Both the position numbers and the translations under genes were made by a program. The notes beneath the pieces were generated by a model. That model was not told the DNA's origin. It did not search any database and worked only from the letters and a program-made list of their open reading frames with translations. Of a stretch of 64,000 nt of DNA, positions 7,878-17,239 are shown one piece after another. Each line of letters begins with the position of its first letter. The first letter of the stretch is position 1. Origin of the DNA: Achromobacter sp. AONIH1 (GTDB taxonomy: Bacteria > Pseudomonadota > Gammaproteobacteria > Burkholderiales > Burkholderiaceae_B); assembly GCF_002902905.1 (NCBI RefSeq), contig NZ_CP026124.1, forward strand, positions 434,001-498,000. Direction: 5' to 3'.

Positions 7878-10733
7878 ATGAATGCCAGCAGCAGCCGCCC
7901 GCAGTCCGATTCCGCTGAACCCTTGCGTCACGATATCCGGCTGTTGGGCCGGCTGTTGGGGACGGTCATCGCGGAATGCGAGGGCAAGCGGGTGTTCGAC
8001 ACCATCGAGACGCTGCGCCGCACCGCGGTGAAATTCCGCCGCGAGGGCAACGACGCCGACGGCAAGCTGCTGCAGGAGCGCGTCAAGCGATTGCAGGGCA
8101 GCGACCCGAACTCGGTGGCGCGCGCCTTCAGCTACTTCCTGCATCTGTCCAACATCGCCGAGGACCGCGACCAGAACCGCCGCCAGCGCGCCCGCGCCCT
8201 GGCCGACCCGGCGCCGTCGCGCGGCAGCCTGCGCGAGACCGTGCAGACGCTGGGCCGCCACGGCGTCGGCCCGGCCCGCATCCGCCGCCTGCTGGCCGAG
8301 GCCTGCGTGATGCCGGTGCTGACCGCCCACCCCACCGAAGTGCAGCGCAAGAGCACGCTGGACGAACACCGCGAGATCGCCCAGGCACTGGCCCACCGCG
8401 ACGCCACGCTCACGCCCGAGGAGCTGGCCGAGATCGACGCCACGCTGCTGGGCCGCGTGGCCACGCTGTGGCAGACCCGCATGCTGCGCTACACCCGTCT
8501 GACGGTGGCCGACGAGATCGAGAACGCGCTGTCGTATTACCGCAGCACCTTCCTGCAGGCGATTCCGCGCCTGTACGGCGACCTGTCGCGCCTCTTGAAC
8601 CGCGAATCGGCCAAGCCCTTCGCCGCGCCGCCCCCGCCGCTGGAACCGTTCCTGCGCATGGGCAGCTGGATCGGCGGCGACCGCGACGGCAATCCCAACG
8701 TCGACGCCGGCACGCTGGAACGCGCGCTGCTGCGCCAGGCCACGGTGCTGTTCGAACACTATCTGCAGGAGGTCCACGCGCTGGGCGCGGACCTGTCCAT
8801 GACCACGCTGCTGATTGCCGCCGACCCGGACCTGCAGGCGCTGGCCGACCACAGCGGCGACGATTCCCCGCACCGCGCCGACGAGCCCTACCGCCGCGCG
8901 CTGGTCGGCGTGTACGCCCGCCTGGCCGCCACCGCCCAGGTCCTGACCGGCCAGAACCTGGCCCGCCGCAGCACCGTGGCGGCCCAGGCCTATGACGGCC
9001 CCGAGGCCTTCGCCGCCGACCTGGCGCTGGTCGCCAAGTCGCTGGCCGCCCACCACGGCGCGCCCATCGTGCGGCTGCGCCTGGCCGGGCTGCAGCAGGC
9101 GGTGGAAGTATTTGGCTTTCACCTCGCCACGGTGGACCTGCGCCAGAGTTCCGACGTGCACGAGCGCGCGCTGGCCGAACTGTTCACCCGCGCCGGCACG
9201 CAATACCAAGGCCAGCCGCTGGACTACCTGGCGCTGGACGAGGACGCGCGCGTGGCGCTGCTGCGCGCCGAGCTGGCGCAGGCGCGCCCGCTGGCCTCGC
9301 CGTGGATCGCGTACAGCGAGGACACCACCCGCGAGCTGGCCGTGCTGCGCGCCGCCGCGGCCGGCCGGGCGCGCTACGGCAAGCAGGCGGTGCGCCAGAC
9401 CATCGTGTCCCACACCGAGACGCTGAGCGACCTGCTGGAAGTGATGGTGCTGCAGAAGGAAGCCGGCCTGATCGCGCCGGCCGGCGCGCCGATCCAGGAC
9501 GACGACGGCCTCATGGTGGTGCCGCTGTTCGAGACCATTCCCGACCTGCAGCGCGGCGCGGCCATCATGGCGGCCTGGCTCGACCTGCCCGAGATCCGCG
9601 AACGCGTGAAGCGCGCGCAGCACGGCGCGCAGGAAGTCATGCTGGGCTATTCCGACAGCAACAAGGACGGCGGCTTCCTGACCTCGAACTGGTCGCTGTA
9701 CCAGGCCGAACGCGCGCTGGTGGACGTATTCTCCGCGCGCCACGTGCGCCTGCGCCTGTTCCACGGCCGCGGCGGCTCGGTGGGACGCGGCGGCGGCTCC
9801 AGCTTCGACGCCATCCTGGCGCAACCGCCGGGCACGGTGGCCGGCCAGCTGCGCCTGACCGAGCAGGGCGAAGTGATCCAGAGCAAATACAAGGACGCCG
9901 AGATCGGCCGCTGGCACCTGGAGCTGCTGGTCGCGGCCACGCTCGAATCCAGCCTGGCGCCGCGCGCCGAGGCCGCCAGCGCCGAAGACGCGCACATGGC
10001 GCGCCACGGCCAGGCCATGTCCTTCATGTCCGAGACCGCGCAACGCACCTATCGCGGCCTGGTCTACGAAACGCCGGGCTTCGCCGAGTACTTCTTCGCG
10101 TCCACGCCCATCAGCGAAATCGCCGGCCTGAACATCGGCTCGCGCCCGGCCTCGCGCAAGAAGGGCCAGCGCATCGAAGACCTGCGCGCCATTCCCTGGG
10201 GCTTCTCATGGGCGCAATGCCGGCTGATGCTGACCGGCTGGTACGGCATGGGCTCGGCCATCGAGGCCTATCTGGAAACCGGCGCGCCAGGCGCCCCCGC
10301 CTCGCGCCGCGCGCGGCTGGCGCAGCTGCGCGAGATGGCGCGCGAGTGGCCGGCCTTCCGCACGCTGCTGTCGAACATGGAAATGGTGTTGGCCAAGTCC
10401 GACCTGGCCATCGCCGCGCGCTACGCCCAGCTGGTGCCCAAGCGGGCGCTGCGCGAGCGCATCTTCGGCGCCATCAGCGCCGAGCACGGCCGCACGCTGG
10501 CCATGCTCAAGCTGCTGACCCAGCGCGAGCTGTTGGCCGACAACCCCACCCTGCAAGCTTCGCTGCGCGAGCGCTTCGCGTACATCGATCCGCTGAACTA
10601 CCTGCAGATCGAGCTGATCCGCCGCCATCGCGCCGCCCAGCGCGATCCGGACGCGGCGGTGGACGAACGCGTGCAGCGCGCCATCCATCTGACCATCAAC
10701 GGCATCGCGGCGGGGCTGCGCAACTCGGGTTGA
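7878..10733 (+). CDS. ppc: Phosphoenolpyruvate carboxylase
   Basis: The enzyme carboxylates phosphoenolpyruvate with bicarbonate to oxaloacetate and refills the TCA cycle. The 951-residue form starts at the ATG at 7878. An ATG 105 bp upstream would add a proline- and arginine-rich tail with no family match. The conserved catalytic motifs are [15 protein letters not shown] near residue 140, [14 protein letters not shown] near 260, [18 protein letters not shown] near 590 and [13 protein letters not shown] near 630. The protein also ends in the family manner, with [15 protein letters not shown] as the last residues. The gene stands alone and is followed by two hairpins. Confidence 0.97.
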   Translation: MNASSSRPQSDSAEPLRHDIRLLGRLLGTVIAECEGKRVFDTIETLRRTAVKFRREGNDADGKLLQERVKRLQGSDPNSVARAFSYFLHLSNIAEDRDQNRRQRARALADPAPSRGSLRETVQTLGRHGVGPARIRRLLAEACVMPVLTAHPTEVQRKSTLDEHREIAQALAHRDATLTPEELAEIDATLLGRVATLWQTRMLRYTRLTVADEIENALSYYRSTFLQAIPRLYGDLSRLLNRESAKPFAAPPPPLEPFLRMGSWIGGDRDGNPNVDAGTLERALLRQATVLFEHYLQEVHALGADLSMTTLLIAADPDLQALADHSGDDSPHRADEPYRRALVGVYARLAATAQVLTGQNLARRSTVAAQAYDGPEAFAADLALVAKSLAAHHGAPIVRLRLAGLQQAVEVFGFHLATVDLRQSSDVHERALAELFTRAGTQYQGQPLDYLALDEDARVALLRAELAQARPLASPWIAYSEDTTRELAVLRAAAAGRARYGKQAVRQTIVSHTETLSDLLEVMVLQKEAGLIAPAGAPIQDDDGLMVVPLFETIPDLQRGAAIMAAWLDLPEIRERVKRAQHGAQEVMLGYSDSNKDGGFLTSNWSLYQAERALVDVFSARHVRLRLFHGRGGSVGRGGGSSFDAILAQPPGTVAGQLRLTEQGEVIQSKYKDAEIGRWHLELLVAATLESSLAPRAEAASAEDAHMARHGQAMSFMSETAQRTYRGLVYETPGFAEYFFASTPISEIAGLNIGSRPASRKKGQRIEDLRAIPWGFSWAQCRLMLTGWYGMGSAIEAYLETGAPGAPASRRARLAQLREMAREWPAFRTLLSNMEMVLAKSDLAIAARYAQLVPKRALRERIFGAISAEHGRTLAMLKLLTQRELLADNPTLQASLRERFAYIDPLNYLQIELIRRHRAAQRDPDAAVDERVQRAIHLTINGIAAGLRNSG

Positions 10734-10739
10734 GGCCAG

Positions 10740-10782
10740 CGCCCGCCGCTGGCGGGCGGTGATCGGGGCGCGAAAGCGCCCC
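10740..10782 (+). terminator. Two stacked hairpins after ppc
   Basis: CGCCCGCC-GCT-GGCGGGCG (10740-10758) is followed by GGGGCGC-GAAA-GCGCCCC (10765-10782), with a stable GAAA tetraloop. Neither has a T-run, so they may protect the ppc mRNA end or work with Rho. Confidence 0.5.
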
Positions 10783-10805
10783 CCTGCGCGGGCCCGGGCC
10801 GCGCG

Positions 10806-11465
10806 CTATGCAGCCTTGCCCGCGTGCTGGGCCTGGATCAGTTCCATGACATTCAAGGTCAGGCGGGTCGTATGGCTGCGCATGGCCAGGTAGGCCTGCT
10901 CCGGCTGACCCGCGAGCACGGCTTCGACGATTTTCTGGTGCTCGCGATGCGACACCTCGAAACGGCGCTCGACCCCCGATTGCGCCGCCCGGAACGGCGC
11001 AAGCCGCTCGCGCAGGCTTTCCACGGCGGCCACCAAGGTGGCGTTCTGGGTGCCCTGGCAGATCAGCTGGTGAAAGCGGGAGTTCAGCGCCAGGTAGGCA
11101 TCGGCATCGCGCTTGTCCGCCGCCGCCTCGGCTTCTTCATGCAGCAGCTCGAGCTGGCGGCGCTGCATCGCGCTCATGCGCTGCGTCGCGATGCGGCAAC
11201 ACAGGGATTCCAGCTCGCACAGGGCTTCCAGCATGTCGGCCAGTTGCTCGGGGCTGGTATTGACGACGACTCCCCCGCGCCGAGGCGCAAGTTCGATCAG
11301 GCCGCGCGCGTCCAGCAGGCGCAGCGCCTCGCGCACGGGCGTGCGTGACACCTGGAACCGTTGCGCCAGGGCGGGCTCTTCGAGCTTCTCGCCCGGAGAC
11401 AGAACACCGGAGATGATGTCTTCGGCGAGCTGTTGGCTAATTTGAGCGGCGATAGTGGGCACCAC
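10806..11465 (-). CDS. GntR-family (FCD) transcriptional regulator
   Basis: A 219-residue regulator of the FadR/FCD branch. The winged helix is at residues 8-75 (LSPGEKLEEPALAQRFQVSRTPVREALRLLDARGLIELAPRRGG). The FCD ligand domain follows, with the pattern NSRFHQLICQGTQN and SHREHQKIVEAVLAG supplying the histidines that often bind a metal. Members usually sense carboxylic or sugar acids. It is divergent from porin 1, and the operator at 11725-11750 lies in the gap between them. It is the best candidate to bind the three related operators of this region, but LysR cannot be excluded. Confidence 0.93.
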   Translation of the reverse strand: MVPTIAAQISQQLAEDIISGVLSPGEKLEEPALAQRFQVSRTPVREALRLLDARGLIELAPRRGGVVVNTSPEQLADMLEALCELESLCCRIATQRMSAMQRRQLELLHEEAEAAADKRDADAYLALNSRFHQLICQGTQNATLVAAVESLRERLAPFRAAQSGVERRFEVSHREHQKIVEAVLAGQPEQAYLAMRSHTTRLTLNVMELIQAQHAGKAA

Positions 11466-11794
11466 GGTCCTTTGCAGTCAGTGTCGGGTGGAAAAAAATT
11501 ATACACATGACAAGCTCTTGATCGCATTACAGAACATAAGAAGCCCGTTTTGCCTGAGAAAAGTACAGGATTTTCTATCTGTACACAGAACATTTCCCCG
11601 ACCGCACCCAGACCTGGTCCGCCTTTTTCTCCCATCGCGATCATTTCCTCCAGGAAATATCCGAGCCCCTTGCCACTTTCATTGCCGCGTAACTCCCCAA
11701 TGAAGAATTCTTAAAGCTTGTGGTGTATACATTTATGAATTAATGTACACCCATAGAGCTTCAGATCCTGTATAGGCAAGCGGAGACCAGCGCC
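11466..11794. other. Divergent control region between GntR and porin 1
   Basis: An AT-rich gap with no gene. It holds operator 1 (11725-11750) near the porin. A weaker dyad lies nearer the regulator: AAGTACAG at 11561-11568 and CTGTACAC at 11579-11586. The second dyad could mediate autoregulation of the GntR gene. Confidence 0.6.
11725..11750. promoter_or_regulatory. Operator 1, upstream of porin 1
   Basis: GTATACATT, eight bases, then AATGTACAC. The half-sites are inverted with one mismatch. The same architecture recurs at 14568-14593 and 20955-20980. It ends 44 bp before the porin start. Confidence 0.7.
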
Positions 11795-12955
11795 ATGACA
11801 CCGATTTCAGTCTTTTCCGTGGTCGGAGAACGACTCCGCCAGGGCATCGCGCGGCGACGCGGCCGAGGACGAATGGCTGCCGCGGCGGCGCTCGCGGCCA
11901 GCACCGCCGGGCCAGCGCTGGCCCAATCTGGCGACAGCGTGCAGATCTATGGATTCATCAAGGAAGACGTGGAAACGATCAGGCTATCGGGCAATGGCCG
12001 AACCGAATCGCTGACCCGACTGGCGAACGACCTGTCGGTGCTGGGCTTGCGCGGCCAGGAACGCATCAGCGCCGATCTGGAGGCGTTCTTCCAGATCGAG
12101 ACCAATCTGCGCATGACCGGCGCCGGCCCGGCGGAGATTTCCGACCGTAATTCCGGCTTGGGGCTGCGCGGCCCCTACGGCGAGTTCCTGATGGGGCAAT
12201 GGGAAACGCCGCTGCGGTACGCCTCGGTCTATACGGTGGACCCGTTCACGGCGGGCGTGTTCGCGTCGAACTCCATCATGGGCAATGGCTTCACAACGGC
12301 CGACGATGGCGTGGCGCCGCACTCGTTCGATCGGCGCCAGAAGAACCTTTTTCAATACACCACCCCAAACTGGCGCGGCTTCAGTCTGAAGGCGGGGGTA
12401 ACGCTGCCCAGCCGCATGCCCACCGGCAATCCCATGATGGCGTCCGGACTGGCCAGCTACGCCAGCGGCGACTGGTTCGTCGCCTGGGGGCACGAGTACC
12501 ACCGCGACTACTTCTACGACGGCTCCGCGGACCACGCCGACCGCCTGGCGGCGACCTACACCTTTGGCGGCACCAAACTACGCGGCGCCTACGAGCGCTT
12601 GCGCTATCAGCCCGCGCCGGGACGGTCGGTGTATCGCGACGCCTGGCAGGTGGCCGTCACCCATGGCTTTGGTCCGCATCAACTGCGCGCGTCGTATACC
12701 CGCGGCGGCGATGCGCGCGGGAACGCGATCAAGCCAGTGGGCGGCATCGGCCTGCCCGGCCCCGGCTCCAGCGCCTGGCAACTCTCGCTGGGCTACGGCT
12801 ACACGCTGTCCAAGCGCACCGAGCTCTGGACCTCGTTCACGCGACTCGCGAATGGCTCGGCCGCCCGCTACAACCTGGCCGGCAACCCCCTGCCCCAACT
12901 CAGGGCGGGCGACACCGCGACCGCCTTCGGGGCGGGCATCACGCATAAATTCTGA
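11795..12955 (+). CDS. Gram-negative porin 1
   Basis: A 386-residue outer-membrane trimeric porin of the betaproteobacterial type. After the signal peptide, which ends at ...GPALA-QSGDS, the typical first strand SVQIYGFIKEDVETIRLSG appears, and the last residues GAGITHKF end in the required C-terminal phenylalanine. The start at 11795 has GGAG nine bases upstream. An internal ATG at 11873 would leave a signal peptide without a positive N-region. The segment before the hydrophobic core is unusually long and arginine-rich. The porin probably admits the carboxylated substrate of the neighbouring catabolic genes. Confidence 0.93.
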   Translation: MTPISVFSVVGERLRQGIARRRGRGRMAAAAALAASTAGPALAQSGDSVQIYGFIKEDVETIRLSGNGRTESLTRLANDLSVLGLRGQERISADLEAFFQIETNLRMTGAGPAEISDRNSGLGLRGPYGEFLMGQWETPLRYASVYTVDPFTAGVFASNSIMGNGFTTADDGVAPHSFDRRQKNLFQYTTPNWRGFSLKAGVTLPSRMPTGNPMMASGLASYASGDWFVAWGHEYHRDYFYDGSADHADRLAATYTFGGTKLRGAYERLRYQPAPGRSVYRDAWQVAVTHGFGPHQLRASYTRGGDARGNAIKPVGGIGLPGPGSSAWQLSLGYGYTLSKRTELWTSFTRLANGSAARYNLAGNPLPQLRAGDTATAFGAGITHKF

Positions 12956-13005
12956 TGCCGCCCAACGCCTGTTTCACCCAACCGGATCCAACAAGGAGCC
13001 TCTTC

Positions 13006-13479
13006 ATGAGCAACAAACTGCGTCACATCGCCCTGTCCGTGCCCGACCCCTGGGCCGCCGCCCAGTTCTACCAGGACGCATTCGGTTTCCGCAAGGTCGG
13101 CGAAACGGATTCGTCACTCGCGCGCGGCGTCTACCTGACGGACGGCACCATCAGCATCGCGCTGCTCAATTACAAGAGCGATCACGCGGCGGGCGAAGAC
13201 CGCGGCAAGGACTTCGTCGGCCTGCATCACATCGGCGTCTGGGTCGAGGACATCGTCGAGGCCCGCAAAACGGTCGAGGCCGCGGGCGGCAACTATTACA
13301 TGGGAGAGGTGCCTGTGAAAGGCAACATCTTCTATGAAGTGAAATACCGCGATCCAAACGGGATCATCATCGACCTGACCGATCATGGCTGGGGCGGCGC
13401 GTCCCGCGCCGGTGGCGACGGCGAGGCGGGCCCTGCCCTGCGCAACCCCGATCTGAAGGCCGATCGCGGCGGCCTTTGA
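13006..13479 (+). CDS. VOC-family protein (glyoxalase/dioxygenase fold), short
   Basis: A 157-residue protein with one vicinal-oxygen-chelate module pair. The start at 13006 has AAGGAG nine bases upstream. Possible metal ligands are His7 (RHIALSV), His74/His75 (GLHHIGVWV) and Asp123 in IIDLTDHGW, where many relatives have glutamate. This could be an isomerase, lyase or lactoylglutathione-lyase-like enzyme. The last 25 residues are a charged tail without fold character. It lies 50 bp behind porin 1 and is probably in the same transcript. Confidence 0.88.
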   Translation: MSNKLRHIALSVPDPWAAAQFYQDAFGFRKVGETDSSLARGVYLTDGTISIALLNYKSDHAAGEDRGKDFVGLHHIGVWVEDIVEARKTVEAAGGNYYMGEVPVKGNIFYEVKYRDPNGIIIDLTDHGWGGASRAGGDGEAGPALRNPDLKADRGGL

Positions 13480-13493
13480 AGTTCGCAACGCGC

Positions 13494-13519
13494 GGCGATG
13501 CCCCGGTCGGGGCATCGCC
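13494..13519. terminator. Hairpin between convergent genes
   Basis: GGCGATGCCCC and GGGGCATCGCC form a perfect 11-bp stem with a GGTC loop, between the ends of the VOC gene and the hydroxyacid dehydrogenase gene. There is no T-run on either side. Confidence 0.55.
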
Positions 13520-13538
13520 TGGCGCGCACTACCCGGTT

Positions 13539-14501
13539 TCAAGCGGGTGGACGGACACGATGCGCCGGCTCGCCCCGCTCGAACCATCCATTCAGGTTGT
13601 TGGCCAGCGCCTCGTGCTGCGCGATACGCGTCTGGGGCGAGCGTCCGGCCAGATGTGGCGTCAGGATGACCTGCTCCATCGCGCGCAACCGGTCTGGCAC
13701 GACGGGCTCCGTTTCCAGCACATCCAAGGCGGCGCCGGCGATGGCGCCCCGCGCCAAGGCGTCGATCAGCGCGTCGGTATCCACGACCGTGCCGCGCGAC
13801 ACATTGACAAGAAAGCCCGCCGGGCCCAGCGCCCGCAGCACCGGCGCATTCACCAAATGATGCGTCTGCGGTCCGCCCGGGCATGTCAAGGCGAGCACGT
13901 CGGATGCCGCCGCCAGCGACACCGCGTCGTCGTGCGGCGCGTAACCGTCACCCCGCGTACCCTCGTGCCACAGATAGGCCACCTCCATGCCCACCGCCTC
14001 GCCCAACTTGGCGAGCCGGTGGCCAATGTTGCCCAGCCCGATGATGCCCAGCGTCTTGCCGCGCAGGCTCGGCCGCGCTGCGCGCAGGGCTTCCCATCCG
14101 CCCGCTTTCACGCCGCGATCCAACGCCGGGATGCCGCGCGCCAACGCAAGCATGAGCGCCAGCGCATGGTCGGCCACCACCTGGCTGCTGGCGTCGGGCG
14201 CATGGCAGACACGCACCTGGCGCGCATGCGCGGCGCTCAGGTCGATTTTTTCAAAACCCACGCCAAAGCTCGCGATCAATTCCAGGGCGGGCAACGTCGC
14301 CAATTCATCAACGCTCAAGCCCGTCGAGCCGTTCGTCACCACGGCGCGCGCGCGAACACGGGCGGCGGCGTCTGCCTGCGCCCAAGGGATCACGTGATAG
14401 TGCGCGGCCATGGCGGCCAACCAGTCCGCGTCCAGCGGCACCCTGGTCAACACCCATGGCGGACTCGCCTGGCCGGCCTTGTCTTCTGTGGTTGCGTTCA
14501 T
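13539..14501 (-). CDS. D-isomer-specific 2-hydroxyacid dehydrogenase
   Basis: A 320-residue NAD(P)-dependent reductase of 2-oxo acids to D-2-hydroxy acids, similar to glyoxylate/hydroxypyruvate reductases. The Rossmann motif is GIIGLGNIGHRLAKLGEAVGM. The catalytic Arg is in the LIASFGVGFEKIDL/NVSRGTVVDTDAL regions, Glu is in ALDVLETEP and His is in LTPHLAGRS. I chose the ATG at 14501. A start 42 bp upstream would add a tail with no family match. It diverges from the FAH gene, so operator 2 could affect both. It is the only minus-strand enzyme of the cluster. Confidence 0.92.
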   Translation of the reverse strand: MNATTEDKAGQASPPWVLTRVPLDADWLAAMAAHYHVIPWAQADAAARVRARAVVTNGSTGLSVDELATLPALELIASFGVGFEKIDLSAAHARQVRVCHAPDASSQVVADHALALMLALARGIPALDRGVKAGGWEALRAARPSLRGKTLGIIGLGNIGHRLAKLGEAVGMEVAYLWHEGTRGDGYAPHDDAVSLAAASDVLALTCPGGPQTHHLVNAPVLRALGPAGFLVNVSRGTVVDTDALIDALARGAIAGAALDVLETEPVVPDRLRAMEQVILTPHLAGRSPQTRIAQHEALANNLNGWFERGEPAHRVRPPA

Positions 14502-14567
14502 GACGGCGCTCTGCCTTCTCAAGAGTTGTGACGATGGGCACAAAAATTATCACAAACCATTTGACTT

Positions 14568-14593
14568 GTATACATTGGCGGTTCAAAGTATCC
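14568..14593. promoter_or_regulatory. Operator 2, upstream of the FAH gene
   Basis: GTATACATT, eight bases, then AAAGTATCC. The first half-site is identical to that of operator 1 and the spacing is the same. It immediately follows a TTGACT hexamer (14561-14566) that could be a -35 element, so a bound protein would block the promoter. Confidence 0.7.
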
Positions 14594-14659
14594 ATATCGG
14601 AATTATCAAACACACTTGATCTCATCCATTCCATCATCCTCACGACACAAGGAGTCCCC

Positions 14660-15586
14660 GTGATCTGGCACGGCCTAGCAACCTATGACCTCAACGGCGT
14701 CGAGCGACCCGGCCTGGTGGTCGACAACAAGCTCTATGACCTGGCGCAGCTCGCCCTTGCCGGCCAGCCGGAACAGACGATCGGGATGCCCGACGTGGAC
14801 GGACTGCTGGACGCCTGGGATGCCTGGGTTCCCCGTTTGTCCTCCCTGGCCGAGCAGGCGCCGGGCCTGGCCGCGCAAGGCCGCCTGACCGCGATCGAGG
14901 GCGCCGCCTACGCGCTGCCCTATCGGCCACGGCGCATCTTCGGCGTGGCATCGAACTTCTACGAGCACGCCGACGAAATGGGCACGCAACTCGCGCCACG
15001 CGCCGAGAGCCAGCCCTACGTGTTCATGAAGGCGCAGAGCAGCGTCATTGCCACCAAGGCAACGGTGCTCATGCCCGCGGAAACCGAGAAACTGGACTGG
15101 GAAGTGGAATTGGGCGTGGTCATCGGTCAGACCTGCCGCCACGTGTCGGTCGAAGACGCGCTTTCCGTCATCGCCGGCTACACCGTCTTCAACGACATCA
15201 GCGCCCGCGATCTCAACCGCCGCACCGACTATCCCTTCAAGCACGACTGGTTCCGAGGCAAGAGCTTCGACACATTCGGGCCGCTGGGGCCATGGCTGGT
15301 GCCGGCGGGCTGCATCGCCGATCCGCAGAATCTGCGCATGACGCTGAGCGTCAACGGCGAACCGATGCAGGATGGCAACACCTCGCAAATGATTTTCTCG
15401 ATCGCGGAACAAATCGCCTACCTGTCCCGCATCCTGACGCTGCAACCCGGTGATCTGATCGCCACGGGCACGCCCGATGGCGTGGGCATGGGCCGTGGCG
15501 TGTATCTCAAGCCTGGCGATACGATGACGGCGTGGGTGGAAGGCATCGGCGTCATCGAGAACCCGGTCGCCTTGGAAAGCCCATAG
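14660..15586 (+). CDS. Fumarylacetoacetate hydrolase-family protein
   Basis: A 308-residue FAH-fold enzyme. The family includes acylpyruvate hydrolases, 2-hydroxyhexadienedioate isomerase/decarboxylases and 2-oxo-3-deoxy-acid dehydratases. Visible motifs are RRIFGVASNFYEHADEMG, EVELGVVIG, GYTVFNDISARDLN with the metal-binding Glu/Asp positions, and GDLIATGTPDGVGMG. The GTG start at 14660 is preceded by AAGGAG at the right distance. An upstream ATG in frame would add 44 residues that cross the promoter and operator. It is the first gene of a plus-strand run reaching 19797. Confidence 0.92.
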   Translation: MIWHGLATYDLNGVERPGLVVDNKLYDLAQLALAGQPEQTIGMPDVDGLLDAWDAWVPRLSSLAEQAPGLAAQGRLTAIEGAAYALPYRPRRIFGVASNFYEHADEMGTQLAPRAESQPYVFMKAQSSVIATKATVLMPAETEKLDWEVELGVVIGQTCRHVSVEDALSVIAGYTVFNDISARDLNRRTDYPFKHDWFRGKSFDTFGPLGPWLVPAGCIADPQNLRMTLSVNGEPMQDGNTSQMIFSIAEQIAYLSRILTLQPGDLIATGTPDGVGMGRGVYLKPGDTMTAWVEGIGVIENPVALESP

Positions 15587-15647
15587 CCGCTACCGCCTCG
15601 CAACCCTGACAACGACGGGGCCGGCAGCCGGCCCGCGAGGAGACAAT

Positions 15648-16241
15648 ATGAATACCTCAGCAGACGAGAACCGCGCCCCCATCCGGACCCGCAAGCTCGG
15701 GCACTTGGTCCTGATGGTCCGCGACCTGGAAATCTCGACGCGCTTCTATACCGAGGTCATGGGCCTGAAAGTGTCGGACCGCATCGCCGACCAGATGGTC
15801 TTCCTGCGCGCGGGCGAAGACCATCACGATCTCGCCCTGTCGCGCCTGCCAGCCGACGCGCCCGACCGCGACGACCTGCCCCGCCATACCCGGCCCGGGC
15901 TGGAGCACTTCTCGTACTACGTGGAGTCGCTGGACGAGATGAAGCGCGCGGTGAACGTAGCGCGCGCGCAGGGCGTGGAGATCGAACGCGGTATCGGCCA
16001 GCATGGCCCGGGCGGCAACTGGTTCCTGGTGTTCAAGGATCCGGACGGCAACAACGTCGAGATCTACACCCACATGGAACAGATCCCCGCCGACGCCGAC
16101 CACCAGCCGCAGACCTGGCCGCGCGAACTCGAATCGTTCGACCGGCACCGCCTGGCGCATTTCGTGGTGCAGCCGTCCGCCGCGATACTGGCGGCCAAGG
16201 AAGGCAGGCCCGCGCCCGGCAAGAAGAACACGCCCGAATAG
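15648..16241 (+). CDS. VOC-family protein, candidate extradiol dioxygenase
   Basis: A 197-residue protein with a full 2-His-1-carboxylate set in type I extradiol positions: His19 (LGHLVLMVRD), His87 (LEHFSYYV) and Glu138 (NVEIYTHM), plus the HH pair at 59-60. This matches catechol-2,3-dioxygenase-like VOC proteins. GAGGAG lies just before the ATG. The last 50 residues form a tail beyond the VOC fold. With the FAH, hydrolase and DapA-family neighbours, ring cleavage of a catechol-like substrate is a reasonable guess. Other VOC reactions remain possible. Confidence 0.85.
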   Translation: MNTSADENRAPIRTRKLGHLVLMVRDLEISTRFYTEVMGLKVSDRIADQMVFLRAGEDHHDLALSRLPADAPDRDDLPRHTRPGLEHFSYYVESLDEMKRAVNVARAQGVEIERGIGQHGPGGNWFLVFKDPDGNNVEIYTHMEQIPADADHQPQTWPRELESFDRHRLAHFVVQPSAAILAAKEGRPAPGKKNTPE

Positions 16242-16254
16242 ACGGGAGCGCGCG

Positions 16255-17229
16255 ATGACATTCCCCTTCCCGCCAGCGCCGTTTCCCGGACTGGACGACG
16301 CGCAACGCGCCGCCATGCTGGCCCTGGGCCCAACCTGGGCCCAGGATATCCAGGAAAACCGGCGCCGGGTCTGCGACATCTACGACGCCATCCACGGCGC
16401 CCTTCCCGCCGACGATCTGCGCGTCGCGCCCGCGCAGGCATACGGCGACGATCCGCGCCAACAGCTCGACCTGTACCTGCCCATCGCGCACGACCAGACA
16501 GCGCGGCCCATCGTGGCCTTCGTCCACGGCGGCGCCTTCCTGCGCGGAAACAAGGACGCCACGCCACACATCTACGCCAACGTGCCCAGGCTGTTCGCGC
16601 GCGCCGGCTGCATCGGCGTCAACATCGAATACCGGCTGGCGCCACGGGCGCCGTATCCCGCCGGAGCCGACGACGTGGCGGCGGCGGTGGGCTGGCTGCG
16701 CGAGCACGCGGCCGCCTGGGGCGGGGACCCGGAACGCATCGTGCTGCTCGGCCATTCGGCCGGTGGCAGCCATGTCGCCACCTTCCTGACGGATCCCCGC
16801 TACAAGGGCCAGGCGCAAGGCGTGACGGCCGCTGCCCTGATCAGTGCCCGCCTGGATGCCGATACCCTGCCCGGCAACCCGAACGCCGCCGGCGTGGTGG
16901 CCTACTACGGCGCGGACCCGGCGCAGCAACGACGCCACGCGCCCATGGCGCACGCCGAGGCCATGACCGTGCCCCTCATGGTCGCCGTGGCGGAATACGA
17001 AAATCCCTACCTGGATCTCTACGCGCTGCAATACGCGGCGCGCGTGGCCGCCGCCGGGCGGATGCCGCGCATCGTCCAGGTGGCGCGACACAATCACACC
17101 TCCATCGTGGCGCACCTGGGCAGCGCCGATCGCGAATTCGCCACGGCCTTGCTGGATTTTGTCCAGGCCCACGCCGCCCCCCTGCCCGTCCTTCCGTCCG
17201 GCGCAGCCGCGCCCGGCCGATCATCCTAA
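16255..17229 (+). CDS. Alpha/beta hydrolase, esterase/formamidase type
   Basis: A 324-residue hydrolase. The oxyanion-hole motif HGGAFLRG begins at residue 91 and the nucleophile is Ser168 in GHSAGG. The catalytic histidine is probably in ARHNHTSIVAHL near residue 280. This places it with the hormone-sensitive-lipase and kynurenine-formamidase-like group. The ATG at 16255 follows GGGAGCG. The frame is open further upstream only because it overlaps the VOC gene. In this cluster it may open a lactone or cut an ester or amide of the substrate. Confidence 0.9.
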   Translation: MTFPFPPAPFPGLDDAQRAAMLALGPTWAQDIQENRRRVCDIYDAIHGALPADDLRVAPAQAYGDDPRQQLDLYLPIAHDQTARPIVAFVHGGAFLRGNKDATPHIYANVPRLFARAGCIGVNIEYRLAPRAPYPAGADDVAAAVGWLREHAAAWGGDPERIVLLGHSAGGSHVATFLTDPRYKGQAQGVTAAALISARLDADTLPGNPNAAGVVAYYGADPAQQRRHAPMAHAEAMTVPLMVAVAEYENPYLDLYALQYAARVAAAGRMPRIVQVARHNHTSIVAHLGSADREFATALLDFVQAHAAPLPVLPSGAAAPGRSS

Positions 17230-17239
17230 GGAACCCTAC

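Noticed and set aside
7665..10043. A 792-codon minus-strand frame opposite ppc
   Set aside because: Composition is the same shadow type (Gly, Gln, Arg, His, Val-rich), and the sense strand encodes an intact PEP carboxylase.
14528..14659. 44-codon N-terminal extension of the FAH gene
   Set aside because: The ATG at 14528 lies upstream of the -35-like hexamer and operator 2, and the extension has no family match. The GTG at 14660 has a good ribosome site.
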